Shown here: one piece after another, positions 1 through 11,600 of the stretch
Layout of the letters: every line of letters starts with the position of its first letter
Position numbering within the stretch: the stretch's first letter is position 1
Source of the DNA: Closterium sp. NIES-65
Taxonomy: Eukaryota > Streptophyta > Zygnematophyceae > Desmidiales > Closteriaceae
Reading direction: 5' to 3'
DNA length: 64,000 nt
Assembly: GCA_948144175.1 (NCBI GenBank)
Contig: CANXME010001992.1
Coordinates: 310,001 to 374,000 of the forward strand
The notes under the pieces: model-generated
What the model was told of the DNA's origin: nothing
Databases searched by the model: none
What the model saw: only the letters and a program-made list of their open reading frames with translations
Made by a program: the position numbers and the translations under genes

Positions 1-86
1 GGAACGTGGGCAGTGCTGCATGCATGTAATTTATATCGAGCCAACCCAAAGCACGACTCCTATAGTGGCCTTTCACAATGACACAC

Positions 87-3000
87 CTGATGGGCCACCC
101 AGAAGTGCCTCTCGCGCATCTCAATGAGCACAGGGAATGTGGGCGGCGCTGTTCTCTCCAGCACACTTTTCTGTGTGCCTCGCGACCTCGCCTCCTCGTC
201 TCCCAAGGTCACTGTTTGCACCCCGCCCACCTGGACAGTTGAGAAGAAGTGAGGGAGATGGGTGGAGAGGAAAGTGAGGGGAGTGGCACAAAGGAGGCGA
301 GGGGAGGACGGAGGGGCACAGCGAGGGCAGAGAGGGGAATGTGGGCGGCGCTGTTCTCTCCAGCACACTCTTCTGTGTGCCTCGTGACCTCGCCTCCTCG
401 TCTCCCAGCGTCACCGTCTGCACCCCGCCCACCTGGAAAGAGGGAAAGAAGGAGAGGCATAATGGACGGGAATGAGGGGAACTAAGTCCCACATCCTCAC
501 CACCAGGTCGCAGAGCGTGGGGTTCTTGATGAGGTTCTCCAGCAGCTGCCCGTGAGCTGTGCCCACCAGCATCACCACTCGAGTCACATAGGGTTACCAG
601 GTTACAGAATAGGATCCCAGCCTCACCAGATCACAGAGCGTGGGGTTCTTGATGAGGTTCTCCAGCAGCTGCCCGTGAGCTGTGCCCACCAGCATCACCA
701 CTCGAGTCACATAGGGTTACCAGGTTACAGAATAGGATCCCAGCCTCACCAGATCACAGAGCGTGGGGTTCTTGATGAGATTCTCCAGCAGCTGCCCATG
801 AGCCGTGCCCACCAGCATCACTCCCCTCTCCGCTATCGTCCTGCATGCCAGCGCCTCCGCCTCCGTCCCAATCTCGTCCACTATCACCACCTGTAGGCAG
901 AGGCGAGCAGTCACAGACGGGAAAGAGGTGTGAGTTTGAGATGTCCCATAAGGCTATCGTGACTCGTCCTGCATGCCAGCGCCTCCGCCTCTGTCCCAAT
1001 GTCGTCCACTATCACCACCTGTGGGCAGGGGCAGACAGGCACAGGCAGGGAAGCGGTGCGAGTTTGAGGATTCTCAGAATGCCATGGTCCTGCATGCGAA
1101 GGCCTCCGCCATCACCCTGCCCGGCCAAGGTGCCACACAAGGGACACAAGCACTGGGTTTCGGCAGTCATGTGTACGCGCTCACCAGCCAAGGTGCCACA
1201 CAAGGGACACAAGCACCTCCTCACCCATCTCACCTCCTCACCCATCTCACCTCCTCACCCATCTCACCTCCTCACCCATCTCACCTCCTCACACATCTCA
1301 CCTCCTCACCCATCTCACCTCCTCACCCATCTCATCTCCTCACCCATCTCATCTCCTCACCCATCTCACCTGCGGCATGTGGTTCTCCACGGCTTCCACC
1401 ATCACGCGGTGCTGCAGCGCCGGATCCGGCACCTGCATGCGCCGCGCGCCGCCAATCGCGGGGTGAGGCACGTCCCCGTCCCCGCCGATCTCGTTGCTCG
1501 TGTCCACTATCACCACACGCTTCTGCATCTCGTCTGCTAGCACTCGCGCAATCTCGCGGATCACTGTTGTTTTACCCACGCCGGGCCTGGAAGGGCATGC
1601 AAAGGGGTGCAAAGGGAGGGGACAATAACAGGTTATGCACGTCCCCGTCCCCCCAATCTCGTTGCTCGTGTCCACTATGACCACGCGCTTCTGCATCTCG
1701 TCTGCTAGCACTCGCGCAGTTTCCCTGATCAATGTCGTCTTTCCTACTCCAGGTCTGGAAGAGCGTGCAAAGGGGTGCAAAGGGAGGGGGTAAGAACAGG
1801 TTATGCACGTCTCCGTCCCCGCCAATCTCGTTTGTTGTGTCCACGATCACCACCCGTTTCTGCATCTCGTCTGCTAGCACTCGCGCTATTTCGCGAATCA
1901 CCGTTGTCTTGCCCACGCCGGGCCTGCACGAATTACGAAAGGGAAGAAAGGGCAGGCGAGAAGGGAGGGGGGAATATCCAGTCTTGGGGATGGCGGGAAG
2001 AGAAGGTTGGGGTTAAGAAGGTCTTGATAGAGATGAGATGGGCTGAAAGGATAACAGAGAAGAGAAATTGACCCAGCACGAACCTTCCAAGAAACAGCAG
2101 GCTCTGTCCGTGGTGCAGCAGATCGCGGACCATGTCCACGTGGCCGGTGACCGCGCGCCCCACGCGACACGTCAGCCCGACCACGTCACCCTTGCGGTTG
2201 CGGATGGCACTGATGCGATGGAGCGTCCCCTCCACGCCAGCGCGATTGTCGCCGCCAAACGCGCCGATGGACTCGCAGGCGGATTCGAGATCCGCGCGGG
2301 TGACCTGTGCCACGTCAGCAGGGCAAGAAAAACACGCACGTGTCAGCAATCCTTCCTCTAATGCTACGTCAACTCATCAACTTACCTCCGAATCTTACTT
2401 CCACTCTCATCCTACTTTCCTCTCTCACCAACCCACCAATTTCATAATACGTACCTCTCTAAGCCTACTGACCTCTTTTATCCTACTTACCTCTTTAATT
2501 CGACGTACCTCTGCCTCCTGAAGGTACTCAGCCCCGCCATCGCCCAGAAAGCGCGCCTCGGGTCGACGGCCGAGATCCAACACCACCTGATACGGACGGC
2601 GGGGAGTGGAGGTGGGAGGAAGCAGGAAGCCGAAAGGGGGAAGTATGAAGGAGAAGGGGTAACTGGTAAGAGGTGAGAAAAGGAAGGGAGAACGGAGAAG
2701 GGGGAAAGGGGAAGGGGGACGGGGCAAGGCGGATAGGAGGAGGATGGTAATCCAGGAAAGAAAGGAGCACGGATGGGGTACATGGAAGGGTCAGGGAACA
2801 GGTGGGACGGGTGCCGACGGAATTGTGGACGCGTGAATCCTGAGCTTACGTCGAGGTGATTCCCAGTATTTCCAAAAATACCCTGCATAAATCAAATACA
2901 AATGGACCCGTAGCCCCTGAGCGCACCTCGAGCAGCTCAGATCTGCGAGGGTGCTGCAGCAAGTTTCCGCGAAGGTTCCCCGGCAGGCAGTGGAGCAGCT

Positions 3001-3535
3001 CGTCCAGGTCGTCTCGCACGATCACAGCGCCGTCCTCCACCAACTCGTTCGGGCCCGCTACAGCCGGCTCCGCTACAGCGGACGCTGCTACAGCGGATTC
3101 TGCTACAGCGGACTCTGCTACAGCGGACTCTGCTACAGCCGGGGCCGCTACAGCTAGCTCAGCTACAGCAGACCCCGCTTGAGTCAATGGAGCAGCTTGC
3201 AAAGAATCGCCCCCGGGGGGACGTGAAATCTCCGAATTCATATTAGACAGGGCTGCTGCTGTGGACTTGGCTTCGGAAGAAGGATAGTTACCCTCCACAT
3301 CTTCGGACATTGACGCGGAAATGGCGGCCATGTGGACTAGGCCAGGTGACATGGCAACGGAGCCCTTGCTGTGCGACGCGCGCTGCCGCACATGCGATGC
3401 AAGGCTAAGAGCGGGCTTCACGGCGTGGGACACACTCGAAACACTGGCGTATTGGGTGGTATTTACTAGCGTGGCAGAGATGCCAGCCGCAGCATGGCAC
3501 GCGGAAAATTGAGCAGACATGGCAAATTCCAGCAA
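87..3535 (-). CDS. SPD1: SPD1/Ycf45-like P-loop ATPase (SpoIIIAA-type), 3' end outside window
   Basis: Nuclear relative of plastid Ycf45 and of Arabidopsis SEEDLING PLASTID DEVELOPMENT 1, an AAA-type ATPase needed for chloroplast development; plastid targeting is inferred. The start at 3535 gives a Ser/Ala-rich leader with AVAES repeats, as expected of a transit region. Exons read on the minus strand: 3535-2927 (ends [15 protein letters not shown]...LLE), 2586-2509 ([15 protein letters not shown]), 2304-2084 ([26 protein letters not shown]), 1586-1370 (Walker [39 protein letters not shown]), 890-750 ([33 protein letters not shown]) and 230-87 ([31 protein letters not shown]). All joins keep frame and use GT-AG. 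The last 40-60 residues of the family lie beyond the left edge. Three of the six exons have partial tandem copies nearby, listed separately. Confidence 0.88.
334..432 (-). repeat. Partial copy of SPD1-like exon 6
   Basis: Repeats the 5' part of the exon at 230-87, with its own CAG acceptor at 433, through the codons for APPTFP, then departs into unrelated sequence. It differs from the parent by a few point changes. Splicing it in together with the parent exon would duplicate the [10 protein letters not shown] segment, so it should normally be skipped. Confidence 0.75.
490..756 (-). repeat. 123-bp tandem repeat: 3' part of exon 5 plus intron
   Basis: Copies starting at 511, 634 and 757 each hold the codons for [19 protein letters not shown], the GT donor and about 50 bp of intron. 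The one at 757 belongs to the complete exon 890-750; the other two are extra. The unit joins exon 3' end and intron 5' end. Confidence 0.85.
965..1020 (-). repeat. Partial copy of SPD1-like exon 5 (5' part)
   Basis: Carries the acceptor and codons for [18 protein letters not shown], then runs into intron. The complete exon begins at 890. One residue differs (DD for DE), so the copy has diverged. Confidence 0.75.
1122..1217. repeat. Two direct copies of a 30-bp intronic segment
   Basis: The segment beginning GCCAAGGTGCCACACAAGGG occurs at about 1122-1151 and 1188-1217, inside the intron between the fourth and fifth canonical exons of the SPD1-like gene. Confidence 0.7.
1206..1369 (-). repeat. 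17-bp minisatellite starting at a splice donor
   Basis: About nine copies of a 17-bp unit reading GTGAGATGGGTGAGGAG on the minus strand. The array begins exactly at the 5' splice site of the exon ending at 1370, so the intron opens with repeated donor-like GTGAG motifs. Confidence 0.8.
1641..1923 (-). repeat. Two partial copies of the Walker A exon
   Basis: Segments 1923-1809 and 1754-1641 each have an acceptor and encode the GxPGVGKTT Walker A region through NEIGG, then continue into a shared pyrimidine-rich intron stretch. Spacing to the complete exon at 1586 is 169 and 168 bp, so the unit is exon 5' half plus intron. The second copy is one base shorter than the first and shifts frame near GGDGD. 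Neither can be used along with the complete exon without breaking the protein. Confidence 0.82.
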
Positions 3536-6314
3536 CTGCTAAGCAGCTGATGATTCAGCAGGATTGAAGTGACTGGCTGCGGAAAATGACAACCGCAGAT
3601 TCAACGAAATTGGATAATATGTACAGATCCTTGCGCAGTGCCCGTGTTCGATTAGCATCAGCGTGGAAGTACGGCTGAGTTTTGCCTGGTTCCAGCAACA
3701 GTCTACCCAAGCTAGACAGCTCTTAGGCGTTGGTGGAATCTAGGTAAAGCGTGCGCCTCCAGGTTACCTGACGGTTGGGCGGGAACTAGGGAACTCCAAG
3801 AGACACAGACGAGCACCTTGGGAGCGCCTCGTGATTACCTAACTTCAATGTCACAAGTCTACATGGTTCCAGCAGAGAAAACCAAGAGCTCTGGTTTGGA
3901 ACCAATCACGTCACAGTTTCTGGTCTGGTTTGAAGAAATTAGGAGGGAAAACGTCAGAGGTCCGACTTTCGTTAGTAGCCTGCCCTGGTCAGGTGGCCTT
4001 GGATGATTGGCTAATAAAACGCGAAGGAATGAACAGAATATTATAATCCAGCGAATACCAGCGCTTGAGCGACAGAATTTGAGGTGGAATATGCCACGCA
4101 TGGAGGAATAATCGGTCCATGTTTACCCTGTCGACGAACAAGATCTTGTCCCCAATCGTTTGAGTTCATTCAGGGGCAGCCTATTTGAGCAAAGGCTGAC
4201 CGAATCATGGAGAGCCACGTCACTCGCACGAAATACACTTGAGACCACCTCATTGACTAGCAGACCATCAAACCACGTACGACACGGACTACAGCACATT
4301 CATTACTGTTGTGCAAGATATAGACAAGTTCAGGTTATAGTCATCCCAAAGTGATCTGCTTGTGAACTAACATCACTTGTATGTACAGTATAGATACCAT
4401 ATCTGTTGTGGTGGTCATCAGGGTCCGAAATCCAACCTGTAATGGCAAGAGTCATTTGGGTTGGAAATAATTAATGTACGGAAGTCCACGCTGGGATGGA
4501 GGATTCTTGTGGTGGTGGAAAACCTTAAATTTCCTCCAATAGCCCAGTATTCCTACAAAATCTCTCGATTCTGTGTGCACTAATCATCCAATACAATAGT
4601 TTTATGCACTTGTATTCACGACCATGTGCTATGTCTTTATCTTCTTTATTTTGAACCTGTGCTAATAGCTTATCTTGACTTGCGCCAAATTCTCTTGTGG
4701 CTTGGTTCTTCCAGATACTGTAGTTCAGTTCTAGGGCGAAACTCGCGAATGAACCCAGGAGAATTCGCGTTTTCGTTCGTGTACCTGCATAGCTGATGTT
4801 TACGACAGCTGTATCTGTCCACAAACTCCTGGAAGTTCTTCGCGCGCAGAACCAAAACTCTACCTACTACACCCTTTTTCGCGCTAGTAGAGCACCTGGT
4901 TGCATAGCGTACATGAGTTGTAGAACGTCACCACGTTCAGAATGGTCTGTCACCTACTGTACAAGCACAATGTGAAGAATGCGGTTAGGTGAGGTTATGC
5001 ACTTTACAAACAGCACTGTCAACGTGTTTATTTGGTTTGGAAGGGTATCAAGCGATTACGGAGATTCTGCGTTCTTGAGCCAGTTTGTCACGTGGTTCGG
5101 CTTTCCCCCCAGACGTTTAATGGCACCAGATCGCATGAGACAAGTACTGTATCGACGAGTCAAGCAAGGTGAAAATATTGAGAAATAGGGTGTATCGTGG
5201 TGGCCTTGTTCAAATGTTCCGGGTTAGAGGCCTTCCCTAAAAGAGTCCCTTTTCCCCATTGAGTAGAGTTTTCCGATATCGACTTGGTTTCGCCCGACCC
5301 CTATTAGTCCTTTTTTTGGCGGGAAATTTTGCAGCTTGACCGAATCATTGCACGAATCAGCTCCGCAGCCAATCAGAGGCTCCAGATCGAACTGACCCAG
5401 CATTCGGGGAAAACGATAAATATGGGATCGTCGATTCGATATTGAACTTTGGAATTGTAAGGACGTGGTACGGCTCGCCTCTGATTTCCCCGATCAAGGT
5501 CGATCAATAAATTCCGGCAAGCTAGGGTTGCGCTTTCAGGCTATCGGGGGCAATCACTTGATCGCGATCAGTTGATTGCTCCAACTCGATCAGCCGCCAT
5601 AAGCCCAATCAAACACAACCCCACACAATCACCGACGATCAGTTGATTGCATTGGTTTGGGGTACTAAACGACGCTATCGACAAGTTATGGTATTGTGCT
5701 TAGTGTCGTGAAGCTCTCGCTCAAACAAACCATCCTGGCGAAGTTTCTAAACCAACCTCTGTAGCGTTACTGAGCATCTTTTTACGCGAAATTACATGGA
5801 AACATTAAATTCGTAAGCCAGGCTGAGGACTTCGCCCTCGCCAAAGTGGGCGCAAAAGTGTTTGGAAAGGGTGACACGCTTGCCAAGCACCCTCATAGAA
5901 TATTCGAGGAATTTCTTCTCTGATTGGGCGGCGTGAGCGCAGTAATCAGGGACTCCGATCCGATCGGACCCGACCAGATCACAGCTGATCAGAGGCAAAC
6001 CATGACACGTCCTAAGTATTTGTTTCTCTTGACCGTGATTACTTCTCAATCCTGTCGCGCGGTGTGCAAGTCAGGAAACGCACGTGTGCAATTCCCCAGT
6101 CAAGAGCACACAGAATCCCGAGCCGCAACATTGTGGCTTCATTTGTTGCCGAAGCCCCTACAAGCACACCAGCCCGAGCCGCTCCGGCGGTGCTTTGTAG
6201 TGTAAAATCGGGGCTTACTTACCACCACCTTCAATCCACATTTCTTCAACCTCCAGCCACCCCTTCGTTTTCGTATACGTGACGTTTCCCTTTTGTTCAA
6301 CTTTCCCTGCAGTC
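3536..6314. other. Intergenic region between divergent SPD1-like and peroxidase 1 genes
   Basis: About 2.8 kb without a supportable gene. AT content is higher than in the flanking genes. The motif CGATCAGTTGATTGC occurs twice near 5570 and 5636. A possible E2F site is listed separately. Since the two neighbours are divergently transcribed, both promoters should lie here. Confidence 0.6.
5315..5326. promoter_or_regulatory. Possible E2F-binding site
   Basis: TTTGGCGGGAAA matches the E2F consensus (TTTSSCGC/GGCGGGAA) exactly. It lies about 1 kb upstream of peroxidase 1. A single match in 2.8 kb is weak evidence. Confidence 0.25.
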
Positions 6315-7824
<1,510 letters not shown>

Positions 7825-8114
7825 TGGATGGCGGTATGGTCGATTTGGATGAGGGAGGAGTAGGGTCCTCTCTCTATGAGAGCATGGTAGGATGGTGGAT
7901 TGGAGGGGCAAGGAGGGGCAAAATGACGCACTCATAGAGAGGCAGTAGCTTAGAGCATGGTACGTTCTATCCTAACGTGGCTTCATCCAGATAGGGCTAG
8001 GTTGACTTCTAGTGGGATGCACTCACTCTAGGTCCTGACTGGCCTAGTTTGACTAGAGGCAGAATCTTAGGGATAGCATATCTCGTATGATTTATATGAT
8101 GTTGCTGACGAAGC

Positions 8115-8550
8115 TGTTGGAAACAATAAGTCTTAGTGCGCTTCTGTCGTGTCAAAACCCAAGACACTAGCGAAGCAGTCCGAATCGAAGCATCGAGTCA
8201 AACCTCGGAGGTTAGGGTAACCGCCTGGAGGTTACGGGAAAGTCAAAGGTCAGCGACCTTTGACTCGACAATTACAGCGCGACAGTTAAGGACACACAAC
8301 TGACTCGTTACAGAGCAGTTGCCCGAGTCGCACTGTATCGAATCGCAACAGCAAATACAGTTATCTATCCATTCGTATTCCCTGTACTCTTATATAAAAC
8401 CTTGTATTTGCTTGTTTAATTTAATCCACTTTGCTCTCACACACTAGTGCAAGGTCGGTTCACAAACTTCATTAAACGCTTCCGCTATTACAAATATCCT
8501 ACCCAGAGTTATCCTCTGCAAAGATCTTTAAGGGCTTTCTCAGCCCAACA
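8115..8550 (+). repeat. 5' LTR of element A
   Basis: 436 bp, TGTTGGAAAC...CAGCCCAACA, nearly identical to 21477-21912. A TATA box (TATATAAAA) lies at 8391-8399, expected to drive element transcription. Confidence 0.95.
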
Positions 8551-8562
8551 TGGTATGAGAGC
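8551..8562 (+). other. Primer-binding site of element A
   Basis: TGGTATGAGAGC directly after the LTR matches the initiator-Met-tRNA type PBS (TGGTATCAGAGC) used by most plant Copia elements, with one difference. Confidence 0.8.
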
Positions 8563-8601
8563 TGACAAGGGAAAACTCTAACTTTTTTATCATTACAAGA
8601 C

Positions 8602-11600
8602 ATGGCAACAAACAAGGAAAGGAGCTCCCCTAATGGCTCCTCGGGCACTACTCCTACTCCACCGCCAGCCTCTGGCCTGCAGACAGAGGAAGGCACGGCA
8701 GCAAGACCAAGGGGAACGTCAACCGAGACCCCCACGAACCATCCTTCTGACTTCGACCAGAACATGATGGAGAAATTTTTCTCCTTCATGTCCTTCTACG
8801 AGCAACACCAGCAGTCGGGACCTGCACAGACACACAACAGCAACAACGGAGCAACACCCATGAGCCTTGACGGGTCGTCATATGCGCGAGGGAATCAACA
8901 GCAACAACCCACCTTCGCCCCGTACGAGCGCGGGTCGATCAGCTTCCTGCCTCAACCTTCACCTGCGCAAGACAAACCAATGGACGCTTTACAAGTTCAG
9001 TCGCACTTCGCGCATGTCCTGAAACTGCAAACATCAAGACCTTTCGACGGAAAGGACTTCTTCACCTGGTCCTTTGAATTCGAGCTGATGATGGAGGGCG
9101 CGCAGATACTCGGCTTCTTCGACGGATCCCTGCAGTATCCAGCAAACGGCACACAGTATGAGAAGCAGCAGTATACGTATCAATCGATGATGGCATATAC
9201 TATTCTACTAAGAAACATCACACCAACTCAGCAGCAGAACATTCGCTCTTACCGGAACTTCGGCAACTCGGCGGAACTCGCGTACGGCCATCTGAAGAAC
9301 CTGTATCAAGCAACACACAGTGTAAACCAGAGCAGGTTAATGGCGCAATTGACAACAGTTGAAATGAAACCAGGAGAAAAGGGATTGGCGTATATCAGCC
9401 GATGTCGCGAATTGCGCGACAAGCTTCTTCGATGCGCAGGACCAATCTCTGAAGACGCCTTCGTGACAGTCATCATCGGTGGCCTCGGTCCTCAGTGGCG
9501 CGCCACCAAAGCAATTCTTCGAGCCCACGGAAGAATCTCTGAAGCAGCACTTTGCGCCGAAATCCACGCCGAGCAGCAGGACATGGACCTGCAAGAAGAA
9601 AGGCACAAGAAAAAGGCATTAGCACCGGAGTTCGCTTTCCATACTCAGCGACGACACAACTACTACAACAACCGACAGCAGCAGCCGAAGCCAGTACCTC
9701 CGTTTTGTCACATCTGCAAAACATCAGGACATCCACGCACGCATTGCCCGTCCCGTCAGATAACACCACAGCGACAACTGCGGCCTTCAAGCTCCCAAGT
9801 TGCTTCGACACAAGCAAGTCCGACAACCACGATTCAAGCTTCAACGACTTCAACTGGACAACCTGCACAAGGAGCAAGAAACATAGTCAACTGCATGGTC
9901 AAGATAAACGATTCTTGCATAACAGAGTCACCACCCCACTACTCACCAGAAGAGGAGCTCGACAACAGGACGCCCCGCCGCGAATCACTCCACCCGAATC
10001 CGACTTACGCCGCCATCGCTCAAAGTGAACCGTCCGGCCAAGACACTTGGTTCTTGGATAGTTGCTGCGGGCAACACATGTGCTCGTCCGACCGCTTCGT
10101 ACAACGCGAACACCGACTCCAACGAGAAGTTGTCATCACAGTCGCCAACAATCAAAACCTGCGCACACGACGACAAGGAGTGGTACAGCTTCAGTCAAGA
10201 GAAACAAATGTCATACTGCACATGTCAAAGGTACTCATCGCTGAAGGACTCGGTTACAACTTACTGAGTGTTAGCCAGTTGATGGCGAAGGGGATTCACC
10301 TGGAAGCCGACAGCACCACCCAAGAGTTCAAGCTATACCACGGGAGAGGCGGTCTCTACATCGGGAAAGCAGTATTGAAGAACAACGTCTTCGTCCTCGA
10401 CTTCGTTCCTGACCTGGGCACTGCAGACAGCGACGCCATCGTGAATTTTACTGACTGGACACACCCTCCAGATCTCGACCCCGACTTCAGCCCGGGAGGT
10501 TTTTGGTACTCCCACACTATCCCTGAAGTAGAACGAACACGAGCGTTAGCGACGATTCAACAAACAACAGAAGCAGAGACAACATCGACAGCAGCAGCAA
10601 CAACATCGGCAGCAGCAACAACATCGGCAGCAGCAGCAACAACATCGGCAGCAGCAACAACATCGGCAGCAGCAGCAACAACATCGGCAGCAGCAACAAC
10701 ATCGGCAGCAGCAACAACATCGGCAGCAGCAACAACATCGGCAGCAGCAACAACATCGGCAGCAGCAGCAACAACATCGGGAGCAGCGACAACATCAGCA
10801 GCAGCAGGAACAACGACACCAGTCACAGTCGACGAAGCACCACCAACACCCGCACAACAGCTAAATCCGACTCAACGCGAAGTCCACCGAAGCGCCAACT
10901 TCGTCGCCAGTTTTTACTCCAACTCCGACGCATACCAACGTTCACCCGGATACCGCGCCTCTGAAGAGATCTGGCACGCACGCACAGGACATCCAAGCAA
11001 CACGGTTCTAAATAACACGATAAGAGCAGGAGTTCTTGACAAAGACTCTCTACTTCTACCCGACGGCAGAGAACTCCAAAAGGCACGAGGGACTTGCATT
11101 ATATGCCCCGAAGCTGACTTACCTCATCGACCATTCGCTCCACATCACAACCCGAGCGCACCAGCGTACGCACCACTTGAAAAGGTTTACAGCGACATCC
11201 TCTACAATCGCGAACCAGGACAAGTCAACTACAACTACACCATCACCTTCATCGACGCCGCCACTCGATACGTCTGGCATCGTAACCTACCCAGCCGCGA
11301 CATGGCGCTCGCAGCATTCGCCGCCTGGCTACCGATAGCAGAGAGAGAGTCTGGAACGCAACTGAAAAACTTCCAGTCAGACGGAGGTGGCGAGTACACC
11401 TCTCAGCGCTTCAAGCAGTTCCTGGCGAAAAGGGGGATCAAGCAACTCCTCTCCCTTCCCTACGCACATCAGCAGCAAGGTGTTGCAGAAAGAATGAACA
11501 GGACCCTGCAGAACAGCATGCGCAAACTGTTACGTGGCATGCGGCTACCCAACCATCAGTGGCCAGCAGCAATGGACCATGCTGTCATGCTGCACAACTT

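Noticed and set aside
845-1680. Plus-strand frames over the SPD1-like gene
   Set aside because: Shadows of minus-strand exons and of the 17-bp repeat; no domain recognised.
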